Made by a program: the position numbers and the translations under genes
In this document: positions 35,359 to 44,450 of the stretch, in pieces
Layout: each line of letters starts with the position of its first letter
Position numbering within the stretch: the first letter of the stretch is position 1
Source: CAZNYN01 sp964577295
Lineage (GTDB): Bacteria; Synergistota; Synergistia; Synergistales; Synergistaceae
Assembly (NCBI GenBank): GCA_964577295.1
Contig: CAZNYN010000002.1
Coordinates: 41,461 to 105,460 of the forward strand
DNA: 64,000 bases
Direction of reading: 5' to 3'
Notes under the pieces: model-generated
Told to the model about the DNA's origin: nothing
Databases searched by the model: none
What the model saw: the letters and a program-made list of their open reading frames with translations, nothing else

Positions 35359-36177
35359 TTATTGTACCTTATTTTTGACAATTATTTTATCTTTATATGT
35401 AGCATCGATAAATATTTTTTTGGGCATTTCTTCAAGGTTGGTAAATATTTTTTTAATAGCTGCTCCTATATCTCTCCACTCGGCTGGATCATCTGAAAAT
35501 AAAATCTCAAGATAACTTTCGGGGAAACGTGGTATAAATACAATTTTTACAACTGGCTTGCCATCGCGCATAACAGCTTGAATATATTTTACATGCTTTG
35601 TCCATCCAAATGACTCTATATTACCATACCATTCCATTATTTTTGTAATAGGCAGACTCGATACATAGACATTTCCGTTTCCTTTTGCAATATCGACTGG
35701 CGACGTCCTGTCACTGCTCCAGTACAAAAGTGGAACCTTATGCATCTTATCGGGCACCGTCCTTTTTTGTTCCAAGGAGGCAAGCCATACCCTGCCGTCC
35801 GAAGCTACATACCAATATTTTCCGCCCCAGTACATCTTTATCTCCGGCTTCAACGGCACACAATCCAAGGCAAAACATCCCCATCCCGTAAGATTAAGCT
35901 TCACATCCATAGGATGGTACATGGCTATAAGTTTGCTCTGACGATCCTTTGTAATCCACAGCAGCGGCCAATATCTCTCCTGATATTTTGAAAGAGAGCC
36001 CCATACATCCCTTTGAGAAAGGATATCGGGAGGCGTGACCTCTATATTTCTTATACGAAAAAAGGCATAACGTGATTCCGCGGCCCAAAACACACCGAAA
36101 AGAATCACTGTTAATATCAATAATATTTTGCGTCTTTTTTTACGCTTTTTGGAAGCTTCCGAAGAAACAAATCTCAT
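35359..36177 (-). CDS. ftsQ: FtsQ/DivIB-like division protein
   Basis: Single-pass membrane protein, 272 residues: basic cytoplasmic start (KKRKKRRK), one helix (about 18-36), then an extracellular part beginning RIRNIEVTPPDILSQRDVW, which is a POTRA-like pattern of FtsQ. The rest (about 90-272) is divergent, and the usual FtsQ core motifs are weak, so the name depends mostly on its place between murB and ftsA. Its start overlaps murB by 38 bases, the largest overlap in the cluster, and the ribosome site is poor; no better start is seen. Confidence 0.75.
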   Translation of the reverse strand: MRFVSSEASKKRKKRRKILLILTVILFGVFWAAESRYAFFRIRNIEVTPPDILSQRDVWGSLSKYQERYWPLLWITKDRQSKLIAMYHPMDVKLNLTGWGCFALDCVPLKPEIKMYWGGKYWYVASDGRVWLASLEQKRTVPDKMHKVPLLYWSSDRTSPVDIAKGNGNVYVSSLPITKIMEWYGNIESFGWTKHVKYIQAVMRDGKPVVKIVFIPRFPESYLEILFSDDPAEWRDIGAAIKKIFTNLEEMPKKIFIDATYKDKIIVKNKVQ

Positions 36178-37024
36178 ATTCGAGTTTTATCCCATATGTG
36201 TCAAAAACACGGGCTCTGCACTTTTCACTTAGGGCAAAAATATCATCTGACGATGCATTGCCGAGGTTTTCTATAAAATTGGCATGGCACGAGGAAACAC
36301 AGGCATCCCCGATTCTCATCAATTTACAGCCGCAGTCGTCGAGCAGTTTTCCTGCGCTTGTTCCCTGCGGATTTTTAAATACACATCCTGCTGTTTTCTT
36401 TCCGAAGGGTTGTCCTTTTTTTAAAGATGCAAAGTGGCTGACACGCGAAAGGACATAATCTCTGTCCGCTCTTTTCAGATGCATTGAACAGCCTGTTATA
36501 AGCACTGTTTCTTCCTTGTTCCAAGGACACGTTCTGTATTCCCACTCGAGCTCGTCGGGCGAGAAAATTCTTGTCTTGCCGTCAGTGCCTATTGTGCGTA
36601 CCTCAGTCAGAAAAGAGCCCAGTGACTCTCCGCCTGCCGCCGCATTTCCCCAAAGAGCACCTCCGAGTGTCCCCGGGATACCTGTCAAAAATTCCACTCC
36701 GCCAAGCCCGCTTCTGATAGCAAGGGAGATAAAATCTCTTACAGAAACACCGCTTCCTGCCTCTATATCCGCACTGCCGTCACTGTATATGTTCTTTACG
36801 TTTAATTTATTCAAAGAAGCAGTATGCAGAACGGCGGCAGGTATCATACCGTCAGAGACAAGGATATTAGAGCCGCCTCCCAGAATATAAAGAGGCATTG
36901 AGGCAGAAAAAGCCTTGCAAATGACAGCAGAAGCGGATATTTCATCCTCTGGCGTCGAAAAGAGGGCGCACTTGCCGCCTACTCCCCACGTATTAAGTTC
37001 CTTTAGAGAGTAATCTTTAAACAA
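36140..37024 (-). CDS. murB: UDP-N-acetylenolpyruvoylglucosamine reductase
   Basis: FAD enzyme that reduces enolpyruvyl-UDP-GlcNAc to UDP-MurNAc. TTG start at 37024, two bases after murC. FAD-binding ILGGGSNILVSDG (48-60) and GIPGTLGGALWGNAAAGGE (115-133) are clear. The GQPFGKKTAGCVFKNP region (204-219) has cysteine C214 where E. coli MurB uses the catalytic serine; a cysteine is known in other lineages. 294 residues, the short type. Confidence 0.95.
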   Translation of the reverse strand: MFKDYSLKELNTWGVGGKCALFSTPEDEISASAVICKAFSASMPLYILGGGSNILVSDGMIPAAVLHTASLNKLNVKNIYSDGSADIEAGSGVSVRDFISLAIRSGLGGVEFLTGIPGTLGGALWGNAAAGGESLGSFLTEVRTIGTDGKTRIFSPDELEWEYRTCPWNKEETVLITGCSMHLKRADRDYVLSRVSHFASLKKGQPFGKKTAGCVFKNPQGTSAGKLLDDCGCKLMRIGDACVSSCHANFIENLGNASSDDIFALSEKCRARVFDTYGIKLEYEICFFGSFQKA

Positions 37025-37025
37025 C

Positions 37026-38456
37026 CTAAGCCTCGTCTTTGTTCGATTTCATTTCCAAAAGCATGGCATATATTTTTTTGCCCAAAGTTCCCACGCTTCC
37101 CGCACCTATGGTAAGGATTAAGTCTCCGTTCTTTGCGACATGGCATACGGATTTGACAACATCGTCAAAGTTGCCTGCAAGCTCACAGTGAGATTTGTTG
37201 TCTTCCGACACGGCATCGATTATCATTTTTGACGACACACCTTCTATTGGCTGTTCGTCCGATCCATAAATGGGCAGTATAAATGCTCTGTCTGCAAGGG
37301 AAAGTGCACTCGCAAACTCTTTATATAATGCCGCTGTTCTGCTGAACCTATGGGGTTGAAAGACAGCCACAAGACGCCGTTCGGGGAATATTTTGCGCAC
37401 TGCGTTCAGTGTCGCCGAAATTTCGTTGGGGTGGTGTCCATAATCGTCATAAATGAGAATGTCGTCAACAGTTCCTGTTTTCTGGAGTCTGCGCTTCGCT
37501 CCGCTGAAGACGGCAAGGCCTTTGGATATATCTTCTATGGATAGCCCCATTTCATAAGATGCAGCGGCTGCAGCAAGCGCATTTAAGACATTATGTTCCC
37601 CCGAGACAGCCAGATTAATTGTGCAAAGAGGTACTCCGTCATGGTTGAGAGTGAAAGAGACGCCTCCACCCATGTGATGCACAACCTCGGTAGCTCCCCA
37701 GTTCCACGAAGTTCCCCAGCCGTAAGTTATGATACCGTCTCCGATGGCGTAATCTTCGAGAAGATTGTTGATGCCGTTGTCTTCCATGCACAAGATAACA
37801 CGCCTGCCGCTTTTGCAGTTTGAAAGAAATTCATAAAACGCATCCGTTACGGATTTAAAAGTCATATAGTGGTCTCTGTGGTCCCAGTCTATGTTCGTCA
37901 CGACTGCGATCTCTGGGTGAAAATAGACAAAAGAGCGGTCGCTCTCATCAAGCTCCGCTATCATAAAATCGCTCGTGCCGAGTTTTGCGTTTGTTCCTAT
38001 ATCGGCAAGTTCTCCGCCTATGGCTATGGTCGGATCTGTGCCAGCCATCTCGGCAACCAAAGATATCATCGATGAGGTCGTTGTCTTCCCGTGAGTGCCA
38101 GCAACTCCTACGCCGCGGTGAGAGTTGAATATCAGGCTTAAAACCTCTGCGCGGCGCGCAACGGATATGCCGTTTTGCCAGGCTTTGAGTATTTCAGAGT
38201 GATCGACGGGAATGGCACTCGAAAAAACCAATATATCCGGAGAATATTTATCGATATGCTTCGCGTCATGCTCCATCTCTATAGGGATTTTCCTCTCTTT
38301 AAGCGCCTTCATGTAGGATGTTTGGAACAAGTCACACCCTGAAACATCCGCCCCTATCTGGCTGAGCAGGATGGCAAGGCCGCTCATTCCTGCCCCGCCT
38401 ATTCCCATAAGATGTATTTTTTTTGTCTTAATGTCCATATTACTGTCCAGTGTCAC
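37026..38456 (-). CDS. murC: UDP-N-acetylmuramate-L-alanine ligase
   Basis: ATP-dependent ligase adding L-alanine to UDP-MurNAc. I choose the GTG at 38456 because AAAGGAG lies eight bases upstream; it overlaps murG by 17 bases. An ATG at 38438 (two bases after the murG stop) is the alternative. The motifs KIHLMGIGGAGMSGLA, VGVAGTHGKTTTSSM and YDDYGHHPNEI are complete, and the C-terminal domain has FQPHRFSRT. About 476 residues. Confidence 0.96.
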   Translation of the reverse strand: MTLDSNMDIKTKKIHLMGIGGAGMSGLAILLSQIGADVSGCDLFQTSYMKALKERKIPIEMEHDAKHIDKYSPDILVFSSAIPVDHSEILKAWQNGISVARRAEVLSLIFNSHRGVGVAGTHGKTTTSSMISLVAEMAGTDPTIAIGGELADIGTNAKLGTSDFMIAELDESDRSFVYFHPEIAVVTNIDWDHRDHYMTFKSVTDAFYEFLSNCKSGRRVILCMEDNGINNLLEDYAIGDGIITYGWGTSWNWGATEVVHHMGGGVSFTLNHDGVPLCTINLAVSGEHNVLNALAAAAASYEMGLSIEDISKGLAVFSGAKRRLQKTGTVDDILIYDDYGHHPNEISATLNAVRKIFPERRLVAVFQPHRFSRTAALYKEFASALSLADRAFILPIYGSDEQPIEGVSSKMIIDAVSEDNKSHCELAGNFDDVVKSVCHVAKNGDLILTIGAGSVGTLGKKIYAMLLEMKSNKDEA

Positions 38457-39540
38457 TACAAGCGCTCCTTTCAAAATAAGGGGAGAGTGCCAGCCAAAAA
38501 TTTTCACAAATTTTTCCTGAGCTATTATACAGTCTGCCTGTTATATTGCTATTGGATCTTTGACAATTTTCTTTTAAATTTCTAAGAATATCTATAAATT
38601 TCTCGTCATCCTCATCCTCTAAAAATACCTCCGCATTGTTTTCTGAAGCGAAGATCATTGCATTGTAATATTGATGATCGTCCGCAGCTTTTCTCCACGG
38701 AATCACAATCGATTTTATCCCCAGATTTCCCGCCTCTGTTAATGTGGAGCCGCCGGCTCTTACTACCATAGCATCGGCAATGCTGAACAAAAGCGAAGCA
38801 TCCCACACCTTCGGAAGCAAAAAGACATTACTGCCTATTATCTCACATTTTTCACTTACTGCGGGCAGTATAAAAAAACACTTTTTGAATTCGTCCCTTA
38901 ATGCTGCTTTGCATACTAAATCCTTTATTGCAAGACTTCCGAGAGAGCCCGTCATAACGACCACATTCATCTCTGACTCACATGACAGAGGGAGCCCCAT
39001 CGCCTTCCATGCGGCAGCTCTATCCTTCAGATCAAAATTTCTTATGGGCACACCTACATACTCATACGATTGATCGCAGAGAGGTCGACATTTGCTCCAT
39101 CCCGTAAGTATTTTTACCTTGAGTTTACCGGCAATCCTTGTCACTTTGCCGGCGTATGCATTCTGTTCATGCAGCACCGCTTTGACTCCCGTCATTTTAC
39201 AGACAAAAAGCAGAGGGAAAGAAATATACCCTGCAAACATTACGCAGCATTTCGGTGAATATTTTTTTATCAGAAAATAAGACAATATTATAGATTTTAT
39301 AAGACATGCTACTCTTTTTACTCTGACTAAAACAGTGCTTCCGGAAAATGGCGAACCGTCCATAGGAAGGACAATGGGATTTATGCCCGCACTTTTGTAT
39401 ATTTCAAGCTCCAAAGGGCGGCATCCGCAAACGTACTCTACGGATTTGTTCTTATTGGCTTGTACCCAACTGCCGAATGAAACAGCGGGCCAAATGTGGC
39501 CGCCCGTTCCTCCCGCTACAATAAGTATATCTGTCTTCAC
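38440..39540 (-). CDS. murG: UDP-GlcNAc:lipid I transferase MurG
   Basis: Peripheral glycosyltransferase that makes lipid II from lipid I. GTG start at 39540 with GGAGG nine bases upstream and four bases after the ftsW stop region; a longer frame is rejected. N-terminal ILIVAGGTGGHIWPAVSF and the C-terminal ADAMVVRAGGSTLTEAG-type donor site are typical. 366 residues. The sequence in the acceptor half is more divergent than for most neighbours. Confidence 0.93.
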   Translation of the reverse strand: MKTDILIVAGGTGGHIWPAVSFGSWVQANKNKSVEYVCGCRPLELEIYKSAGINPIVLPMDGSPFSGSTVLVRVKRVACLIKSIILSYFLIKKYSPKCCVMFAGYISFPLLFVCKMTGVKAVLHEQNAYAGKVTRIAGKLKVKILTGWSKCRPLCDQSYEYVGVPIRNFDLKDRAAAWKAMGLPLSCESEMNVVVMTGSLGSLAIKDLVCKAALRDEFKKCFFILPAVSEKCEIIGSNVFLLPKVWDASLLFSIADAMVVRAGGSTLTEAGNLGIKSIVIPWRKAADDHQYYNAMIFASENNAEVFLEDEDDEKFIDILRNLKENCQRSNSNITGRLYNSSGKICENFWLALSPYFERSACSDTGQ

Positions 39541-39541
39541 T

Positions 39542-40672
39542 TTACAAATCCTCCATACGGCTTTCTCTTTCCAGACGCATGACCATTCCGACACGCGACC
39601 ACATAGTCAGCAGAGACGTTCCTCCGTAGCTTATAAAGGGCAAAGGCATACCTGTAAGAGGCATCAGCTTTGTAACCCCGGCTATATTAATCGCAAGGGG
39701 GATTAGAACCGTAAGAGTCACCCCCCAAACGAGCGATGACTTGAAAGCGTCTGATGTACGGTAATATATTCCTTTCATCTCGGTCACCCAAAAAGCAAAT
39801 AATCCTAGAATTGCCAAGGTTCCGATTAGGCCCAGTTCTTCTCCTACAGCAGCGTAAATGAAGTCTGTATAAGCGGCAGGAAGATAGTTCAATTTTTGAA
39901 ATCCATGCCCAAGCCCCGTTCCCCAAAAGCCTCCGTTTGCAAAAGCTATAAGCCCCTGAATTGCCTGGAAGCCTGTATCAAGAGGGTCTGACCACGGGTC
40001 TATAAATGCGGTTACGCGGCGCATTCTGTATGACTCTCCGAAAATTAGAAATAAGAGAGCAGGCAGAGCAAGAACAACTCCGCTTATAAGCGGCAGGCGC
40101 CATCCGTATCGTTCTACATATATTCCCATGGAAACTAAGAAAATCAGGATTGTACTTCCCAAGTCGGGCTGCGAAAGCAGAGGCACTGCGGCAATAAGTA
40201 TCAAAACAGCCGTCACGGTAAAAGCCTTTGTCGGGTCTTTGTCTCCTTTGGAAAGCAGTTTTGCCAGATGCAGAGCCATTGCAAGACAAAGAAGCTCTCC
40301 TGGCTGAATAGAAAGCCCCGCGCCCGGGATCTGAATCCATCTTCTCGCTCCGCCTATTGACTCTCCTATGCCCGGCACGAGCGGCAGCCATGACATAAGC
40401 CATGCCGTGATAACAAGGCCGGAACTCGTCTTGTACCAAAATCTAAGCGGTATAGAGTAGACAAAAAGCATTCCGCAGAGAGCCAAAGCAAGCCATCTGA
40501 GCTGTTTCATCCCCATTTGAAACGGGGTTCCCGTATATAAAAATGAAGTCGGGCTGGTTGTGGATGTAATCATGAGAATGCCTATCCCGCTCAATATGAG
40601 CGGAATAAGCCATATAAACGGATTTATTCTCACTTTTTTGCTTTTATTTGTTACATCCGCATCAGCGCTCAT
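39542..40672 (-). CDS. ftsW: SEDS lipid II polymerase FtsW
   Basis: Septal peptidoglycan glycosyltransferase, partner of FtsI. 376 residues with about ten hydrophobic helices. IPGAGLSIQPGELLCLAMALH, QPDLGSTILIF, GLGHGFQKLNYLPAAYTDF (each read in shorter blocks) and FISYGGTSLL match SEDS motifs, including the aspartate in the QPDLGS loop. Lies between murD and murG, so FtsW rather than RodA. The ribosome site is weak. Confidence 0.95.
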   Translation of the reverse strand: MSADADVTNKSKKVRINPFIWLIPLILSGIGILMITSTTSPTSFLYTGTPFQMGMKQLRWLALALCGMLFVYSIPLRFWYKTSSGLVITAWLMSWLPLVPGIGESIGGARRWIQIPGAGLSIQPGELLCLAMALHLAKLLSKGDKDPTKAFTVTAVLILIAAVPLLSQPDLGSTILIFLVSMGIYVERYGWRLPLISGVVLALPALLFLIFGESYRMRRVTAFIDPWSDPLDTGFQAIQGLIAFANGGFWGTGLGHGFQKLNYLPAAYTDFIYAAVGEELGLIGTLAILGLFAFWVTEMKGIYYRTSDAFKSSLVWGVTLTVLIPLAINIAGVTKLMPLTGMPLPFISYGGTSLLTMWSRVGMVMRLERESRMEDL

Positions 40673-40679
40673 TATAAAT

Positions 40680-42050
40680 CTATGATTCTCTCTCTATTAT
40701 TTTTTTTGCCGCCCTTACAAAATGATCTCCTCTGGCACCGTAATTAGGATACATATCCCAGCTTGTACACGCGGGAGAGAGCAGCACTGTCTCACCGGCA
40801 GATGCCTTTATATATGCGGCTTCTACGGCCTCATCCATATCATTCACTTTTGTAAAAGCGTTATAGCCTGCCGCGCTGAGAGCTGACGCGATTTTATCTT
40901 TTTCAGAACCCAGAAGCACCGCGCATTTTGTATATTTAATAGCGCCTTCGGCAAGAGGTGCGTAATCTTCGCCTTTGCCCTGTCCGCCGAGAATTATGAC
41001 TTTGCCTCCCGGAAGAGAGCTCATGGCGGTAAGTGTCGCCGCCACATTCGTGCCTTTTGAGTCATCGACAAAAGTTACGCCTTTGATCTCTCCCGCATAC
41101 GCGCAGCGATGCTTCGGCGGCACATAATTTTCTATGCTGCCGGCAGCCGCTTCTATTTCAAACAGAGCCAAAACTGTCATAGCCATGGCACTGTTCTCAA
41201 GGTTGTGACTACCAAGAAGTTTTACCGATGAAAAGTCAAAAAGTTTTTTGCATGAGGAGCACCCACCGTTGTTAAGCCAGGCTGATGATGCTTCGCTGTC
41301 CATATAGATTCCGTTCTTATCTTTCAGACAAGACCCCCATGACATCGGCAGTGATATTACATCACTTGCCGCGCCCAGCACGGCTTCGTCTCTCTTTTGA
41401 TATATTGCCGCTCCTCCGCAGGAGAGACACTTTATTATGTTGGCCTTTGAAGCGACATAATTCTCATATGAGCCATGCCAGTCTATATGGTCCGGAGCCA
41501 GATTGCAGACAACGGCAGCATCACAGCGGAATGTTTTGGCCCAATAAAGCTGAAAGCTGCTGAGTTCCATGACTATAAAGTCATAATTACTGTCTGCCGC
41601 TTTGGCTACCGGTATGCCTATATTGCCGCATGTAATAACATTGCACCCTGCTTCAGCAAGCAAGTGCCCTATCATTGATGTCGTAGTTGTCTTTCCGTTG
41701 CTCCCCGTAACTGCAATTATTGTACCGCTTAGATACGGAGAGACAAAATCCAACTCACCTATGACAGTGATTCCTCTTTTTCCAGCCTCAACGAGCATTT
41801 CATTTTTGGGCGAAATACCGGAACTGACTACAATTACATCTGCATCAAGCAACAGTTCAGTGTTGCCGGATGCCTCCCACATAATGCCGTTTGCTTTAAA
41901 AAATTCTTCTGTTTCTTTGGATATCTCCTTGGCATCTGACACAAAAACTTTTGCGCCTTGTTTAGCCGCGAGCGCGGCAAGCGCGGCACCGCTGACACCT
42001 GCGCCCAGTACTGATATTTTTTTGCCGTTAATCATATTATTCATTTGCAT
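40680..42050 (-). CDS. murD: UDP-MurNAc-L-alanine:D-glutamate ligase
   Basis: Adds D-glutamate to the nucleotide precursor. Rossmann start KISVLGAGVSGAALAALAA, ATP site VTGSNGKTTTTSMIGHLLA (about 112-130) and CNLAPDHIDWHGS are typical of MurD. 456 residues. ATG 42050 has GGAAAG upstream; in-frame ATGs three and six codons in are less likely. Lies between mraY and ftsW. Confidence 0.95.
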   Translation of the reverse strand: MQMNNMINGKKISVLGAGVSGAALAALAAKQGAKVFVSDAKEISKETEEFFKANGIMWEASGNTELLLDADVIVVSSGISPKNEMLVEAGKRGITVIGELDFVSPYLSGTIIAVTGSNGKTTTTSMIGHLLAEAGCNVITCGNIGIPVAKAADSNYDFIVMELSSFQLYWAKTFRCDAAVVCNLAPDHIDWHGSYENYVASKANIIKCLSCGGAAIYQKRDEAVLGAASDVISLPMSWGSCLKDKNGIYMDSEASSAWLNNGGCSSCKKLFDFSSVKLLGSHNLENSAMAMTVLALFEIEAAAGSIENYVPPKHRCAYAGEIKGVTFVDDSKGTNVAATLTAMSSLPGGKVIILGGQGKGEDYAPLAEGAIKYTKCAVLLGSEKDKIASALSAAGYNAFTKVNDMDEAVEAAYIKASAGETVLLSPACTSWDMYPNYGARGDHFVRAAKKIIERES

Positions 42051-42091
42051 CTTTCCAGCCTTTCATTCAAAGAAATCAATACAGGCCTTTG

Positions 42092-43057
42092 TCATATGGC
42101 ATTGACCAGTACAAAAAGCAAAGCCATTAAAACCAGCATTCCGACTATATGTACTATCCAAAATCTAAGTACGATTTGCGTCTCTTTCCAGCCTAGCATC
42201 TCGAAGTGATGATGAATGGGGCTCATAAGAAAAACTTTTCTTTTAAGACGCCTGATGGCAAAAATTTGAATTGCAACGGAAATAATCTCTATTCCAAAAA
42301 GAAAACCGAGAGGTATTATCATGATAAAAGCACCAGATGCAAGGCAGAGCGAGAGCAGAAGCCCCGCAAAAAAATGAGCTCCAACATCTCCCATAAACAC
42401 TGATGCCGGGTTCGCATTGTGCCACAAAAAGCCCAAGGCTATTCCCAACCCGGATATTGCAAAGAGAGAGACTAAGTTATCGTTTGGCAGAAACAGAAGG
42501 GCCCCCACCAGGGATATCATAGAACATCCGGCCGCAAGACCGTCAAGACCGTCAGTAACATTGACGGCATTTTGAAATCCGACTCCAACAAAAATCACCA
42601 ACAGCAGCGCGGGCAGCTTCGGTATTTCAAGAAAAGGAAGGACAAGGAGCGTATCGGGCAAAACCCAGTATGCCCACAGCAGTGTCACAACTATCTGCAA
42701 AAAAAGTTTTTGGAGACTTTTAAGTCCGTCGCTCGAATGCTTTGTATATTTGAGCCAGTCATCAATAAATCCTACTACAGCCGCCAGTATAGGATAAGAA
42801 AGTATCTGCGCGGTGCGTTCTGTCGGAAGAGAACCGTTCATAATGTATATAAGCAGTGCGGCTGCGGCAATGACAGGGATAAAGACAATTCCTCCCATAG
42901 TGGGAGTTCCCATCTTAGTCTTTTCATGCCAGCATGGGCCGTACTCCTTTGTAACCTGCTCTATTTTCATTTTGTGCATCTTGGCCGTCCACATTTTTTG
43001 AAGCATTATCTCCAAAACAATGGAAACAGACAAAATAATTATCAGCTGATTAAACAT
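42092..43057 (-). CDS. mraY: Phospho-MurNAc-pentapeptide transferase MraY
   Basis: Integral membrane enzyme making lipid I from UDP-MurNAc-pentapeptide and undecaprenyl phosphate. ATG 43057 after GGAGGG; it overlaps the end of murF by 8 bases, and a longer frame is rejected. About ten membrane helices. Catalytic and Mg2+ motifs: MGGIVFIPV, NVTDGLDGLAAG (contains the DGLDGLA aspartates), GDVGAHFFAG and PIHHHFEMLGWKE. 321 residues. Confidence 0.96.
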   Translation of the reverse strand: MFNQLIIILSVSIVLEIMLQKMWTAKMHKMKIEQVTKEYGPCWHEKTKMGTPTMGGIVFIPVIAAAALLIYIMNGSLPTERTAQILSYPILAAVVGFIDDWLKYTKHSSDGLKSLQKLFLQIVVTLLWAYWVLPDTLLVLPFLEIPKLPALLLVIFVGVGFQNAVNVTDGLDGLAAGCSMISLVGALLFLPNDNLVSLFAISGLGIALGFLWHNANPASVFMGDVGAHFFAGLLLSLCLASGAFIMIIPLGFLFGIEIISVAIQIFAIRRLKRKVFLMSPIHHHFEMLGWKETQIVLRFWIVHIVGMLVLMALLFVLVNAI

Positions 43058-44450
43058 CCATGCCCTCCGTAAGCATTGCAACTATTTTTTTAAGACCATA
43101 GAAATTAGAGCCTTTTATAAGTACGATGCTGTTCTTCTCGTAATTCTTGGGTATGTGCGGCAGCATATCTTCAAAGCTTGAATACCTCTCTATACCGCAC
43201 GGCAGCACAAGTTTGTTATCATACCACTCTTCTCCGAGTAATACTACTTTTTTAAAATTTTTCAGTTTATCGATTATTTTTTGATGCAATTCCGCGGAGG
43301 TGTTCCCAAGCTCTCTCATACCCCCCAATACTGCAAACATATTATAACCGTCATGACTCACACCCGTAACATTGTCTATAGCCGCTCCCATTGAGGCAGG
43401 GTTTGCGTTGTATGACTCGTCGATAATCCATACGTTGTCTTTCACTTTTGAGCATACTCCCCGTCCCGCTATCGGCGAGAGCGACTCAATGGCAGAGACC
43501 GCATCTTCGTAAGGGATGGAGCAGCACTTTCCTATTGCCGCGGCATAGGCGATATTATAGCCATGCTGGCTTCCGAAGAGTGATGCTGTAAATTTGTATA
43601 ATTGGTCTTCCGCAGCTATGTCAACATGGACAACGGCTTCTTTTTCAGCAAAATTTATGGTTGTATTTTCTATTTTGATATTAGGTGTATCCGATTTGCC
43701 GACTGAAATCTTTGTCAGCTCGGGAATATTATTGAGCATGTACTCTCTTAACAGTACATTATCATTATTAAAAATTATCTCCTTCAGCTTCTTGGAACCG
43801 CAAATTTCAATTTTTGCGTTGAGAACTCCTTCAACAGAGCCGAAGCCTTCCAAATGTGCGGGAGCGACTTCTGTTATGACAGCCGTCTGCGGAGGGAAGA
43901 GAGCCACCATTTCAGCTATCTCGCCAAAGTGGTTTGTTCCGAGTTCTAGTACCAGCATTTCGGTATCAGCAGGCATCGCCAATATGGTGAGACTGCACCC
44001 CAAAACCGTATTAAAGCTCCTTATGGCACTGTGAACCTTATAGCGGCTCTTAAGCACGGATACAGTCAGTTCACGTACCGTCGTCTTTCCTACACTTCCC
44101 GTTATGCCTATTACATAGGGGGAAACAGCGTCAAGATACTTCTGAGCTGTTCTCGCAAGGGCGCTCTTAACGTCATTGACCGCAATAACTGTTACATTTT
44201 CAAACTCTCCCTGCAAAGCGGACACCTTGGGAAATTCATCTCTGTCTACAAGCAGAAGTGAAGCTCCCTGCTCGATGACGCTGCGAATGTACATGTGCCC
44301 GTCGGTTTTTGCTCCCTTTATCGCAGCAAACGCATCTCCCTTTACAACCTCTCTGCTGTCGCTCCTCCACTGCCTGGTTATAGAAATATCCGGCCCGTAA
44401 AGGACACCTTCACACCATCCGGCCGCTTCCGAAGCACTGATTGTTTTCAT
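43050..44450 (-). CDS. murF: UDP-MurNAc-tripeptide:D-Ala-D-Ala ligase
   Basis: Completes the pentapeptide precursor. ATG shares TAATG with the murE stop. SDSREVVKGDAFAAIKG, ATP site GITGSVGKTTVREL (about 114-127), LELGTNHFGEIAEM, VAPAHLEGFGSVEG and ESYNANPASM are family signatures. 466 residues. A stable part of the dcw order between murE and mraY. Confidence 0.96.
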   Translation of the reverse strand: MKTISASEAAGWCEGVLYGPDISITRQWRSDSREVVKGDAFAAIKGAKTDGHMYIRSVIEQGASLLLVDRDEFPKVSALQGEFENVTVIAVNDVKSALARTAQKYLDAVSPYVIGITGSVGKTTVRELTVSVLKSRYKVHSAIRSFNTVLGCSLTILAMPADTEMLVLELGTNHFGEIAEMVALFPPQTAVITEVAPAHLEGFGSVEGVLNAKIEICGSKKLKEIIFNNDNVLLREYMLNNIPELTKISVGKSDTPNIKIENTTINFAEKEAVVHVDIAAEDQLYKFTASLFGSQHGYNIAYAAAIGKCCSIPYEDAVSAIESLSPIAGRGVCSKVKDNVWIIDESYNANPASMGAAIDNVTGVSHDGYNMFAVLGGMRELGNTSAELHQKIIDKLKNFKKVVLLGEEWYDNKLVLPCGIERYSSFEDMLPHIPKNYEKNSIVLIKGSNFYGLKKIVAMLTEGMDV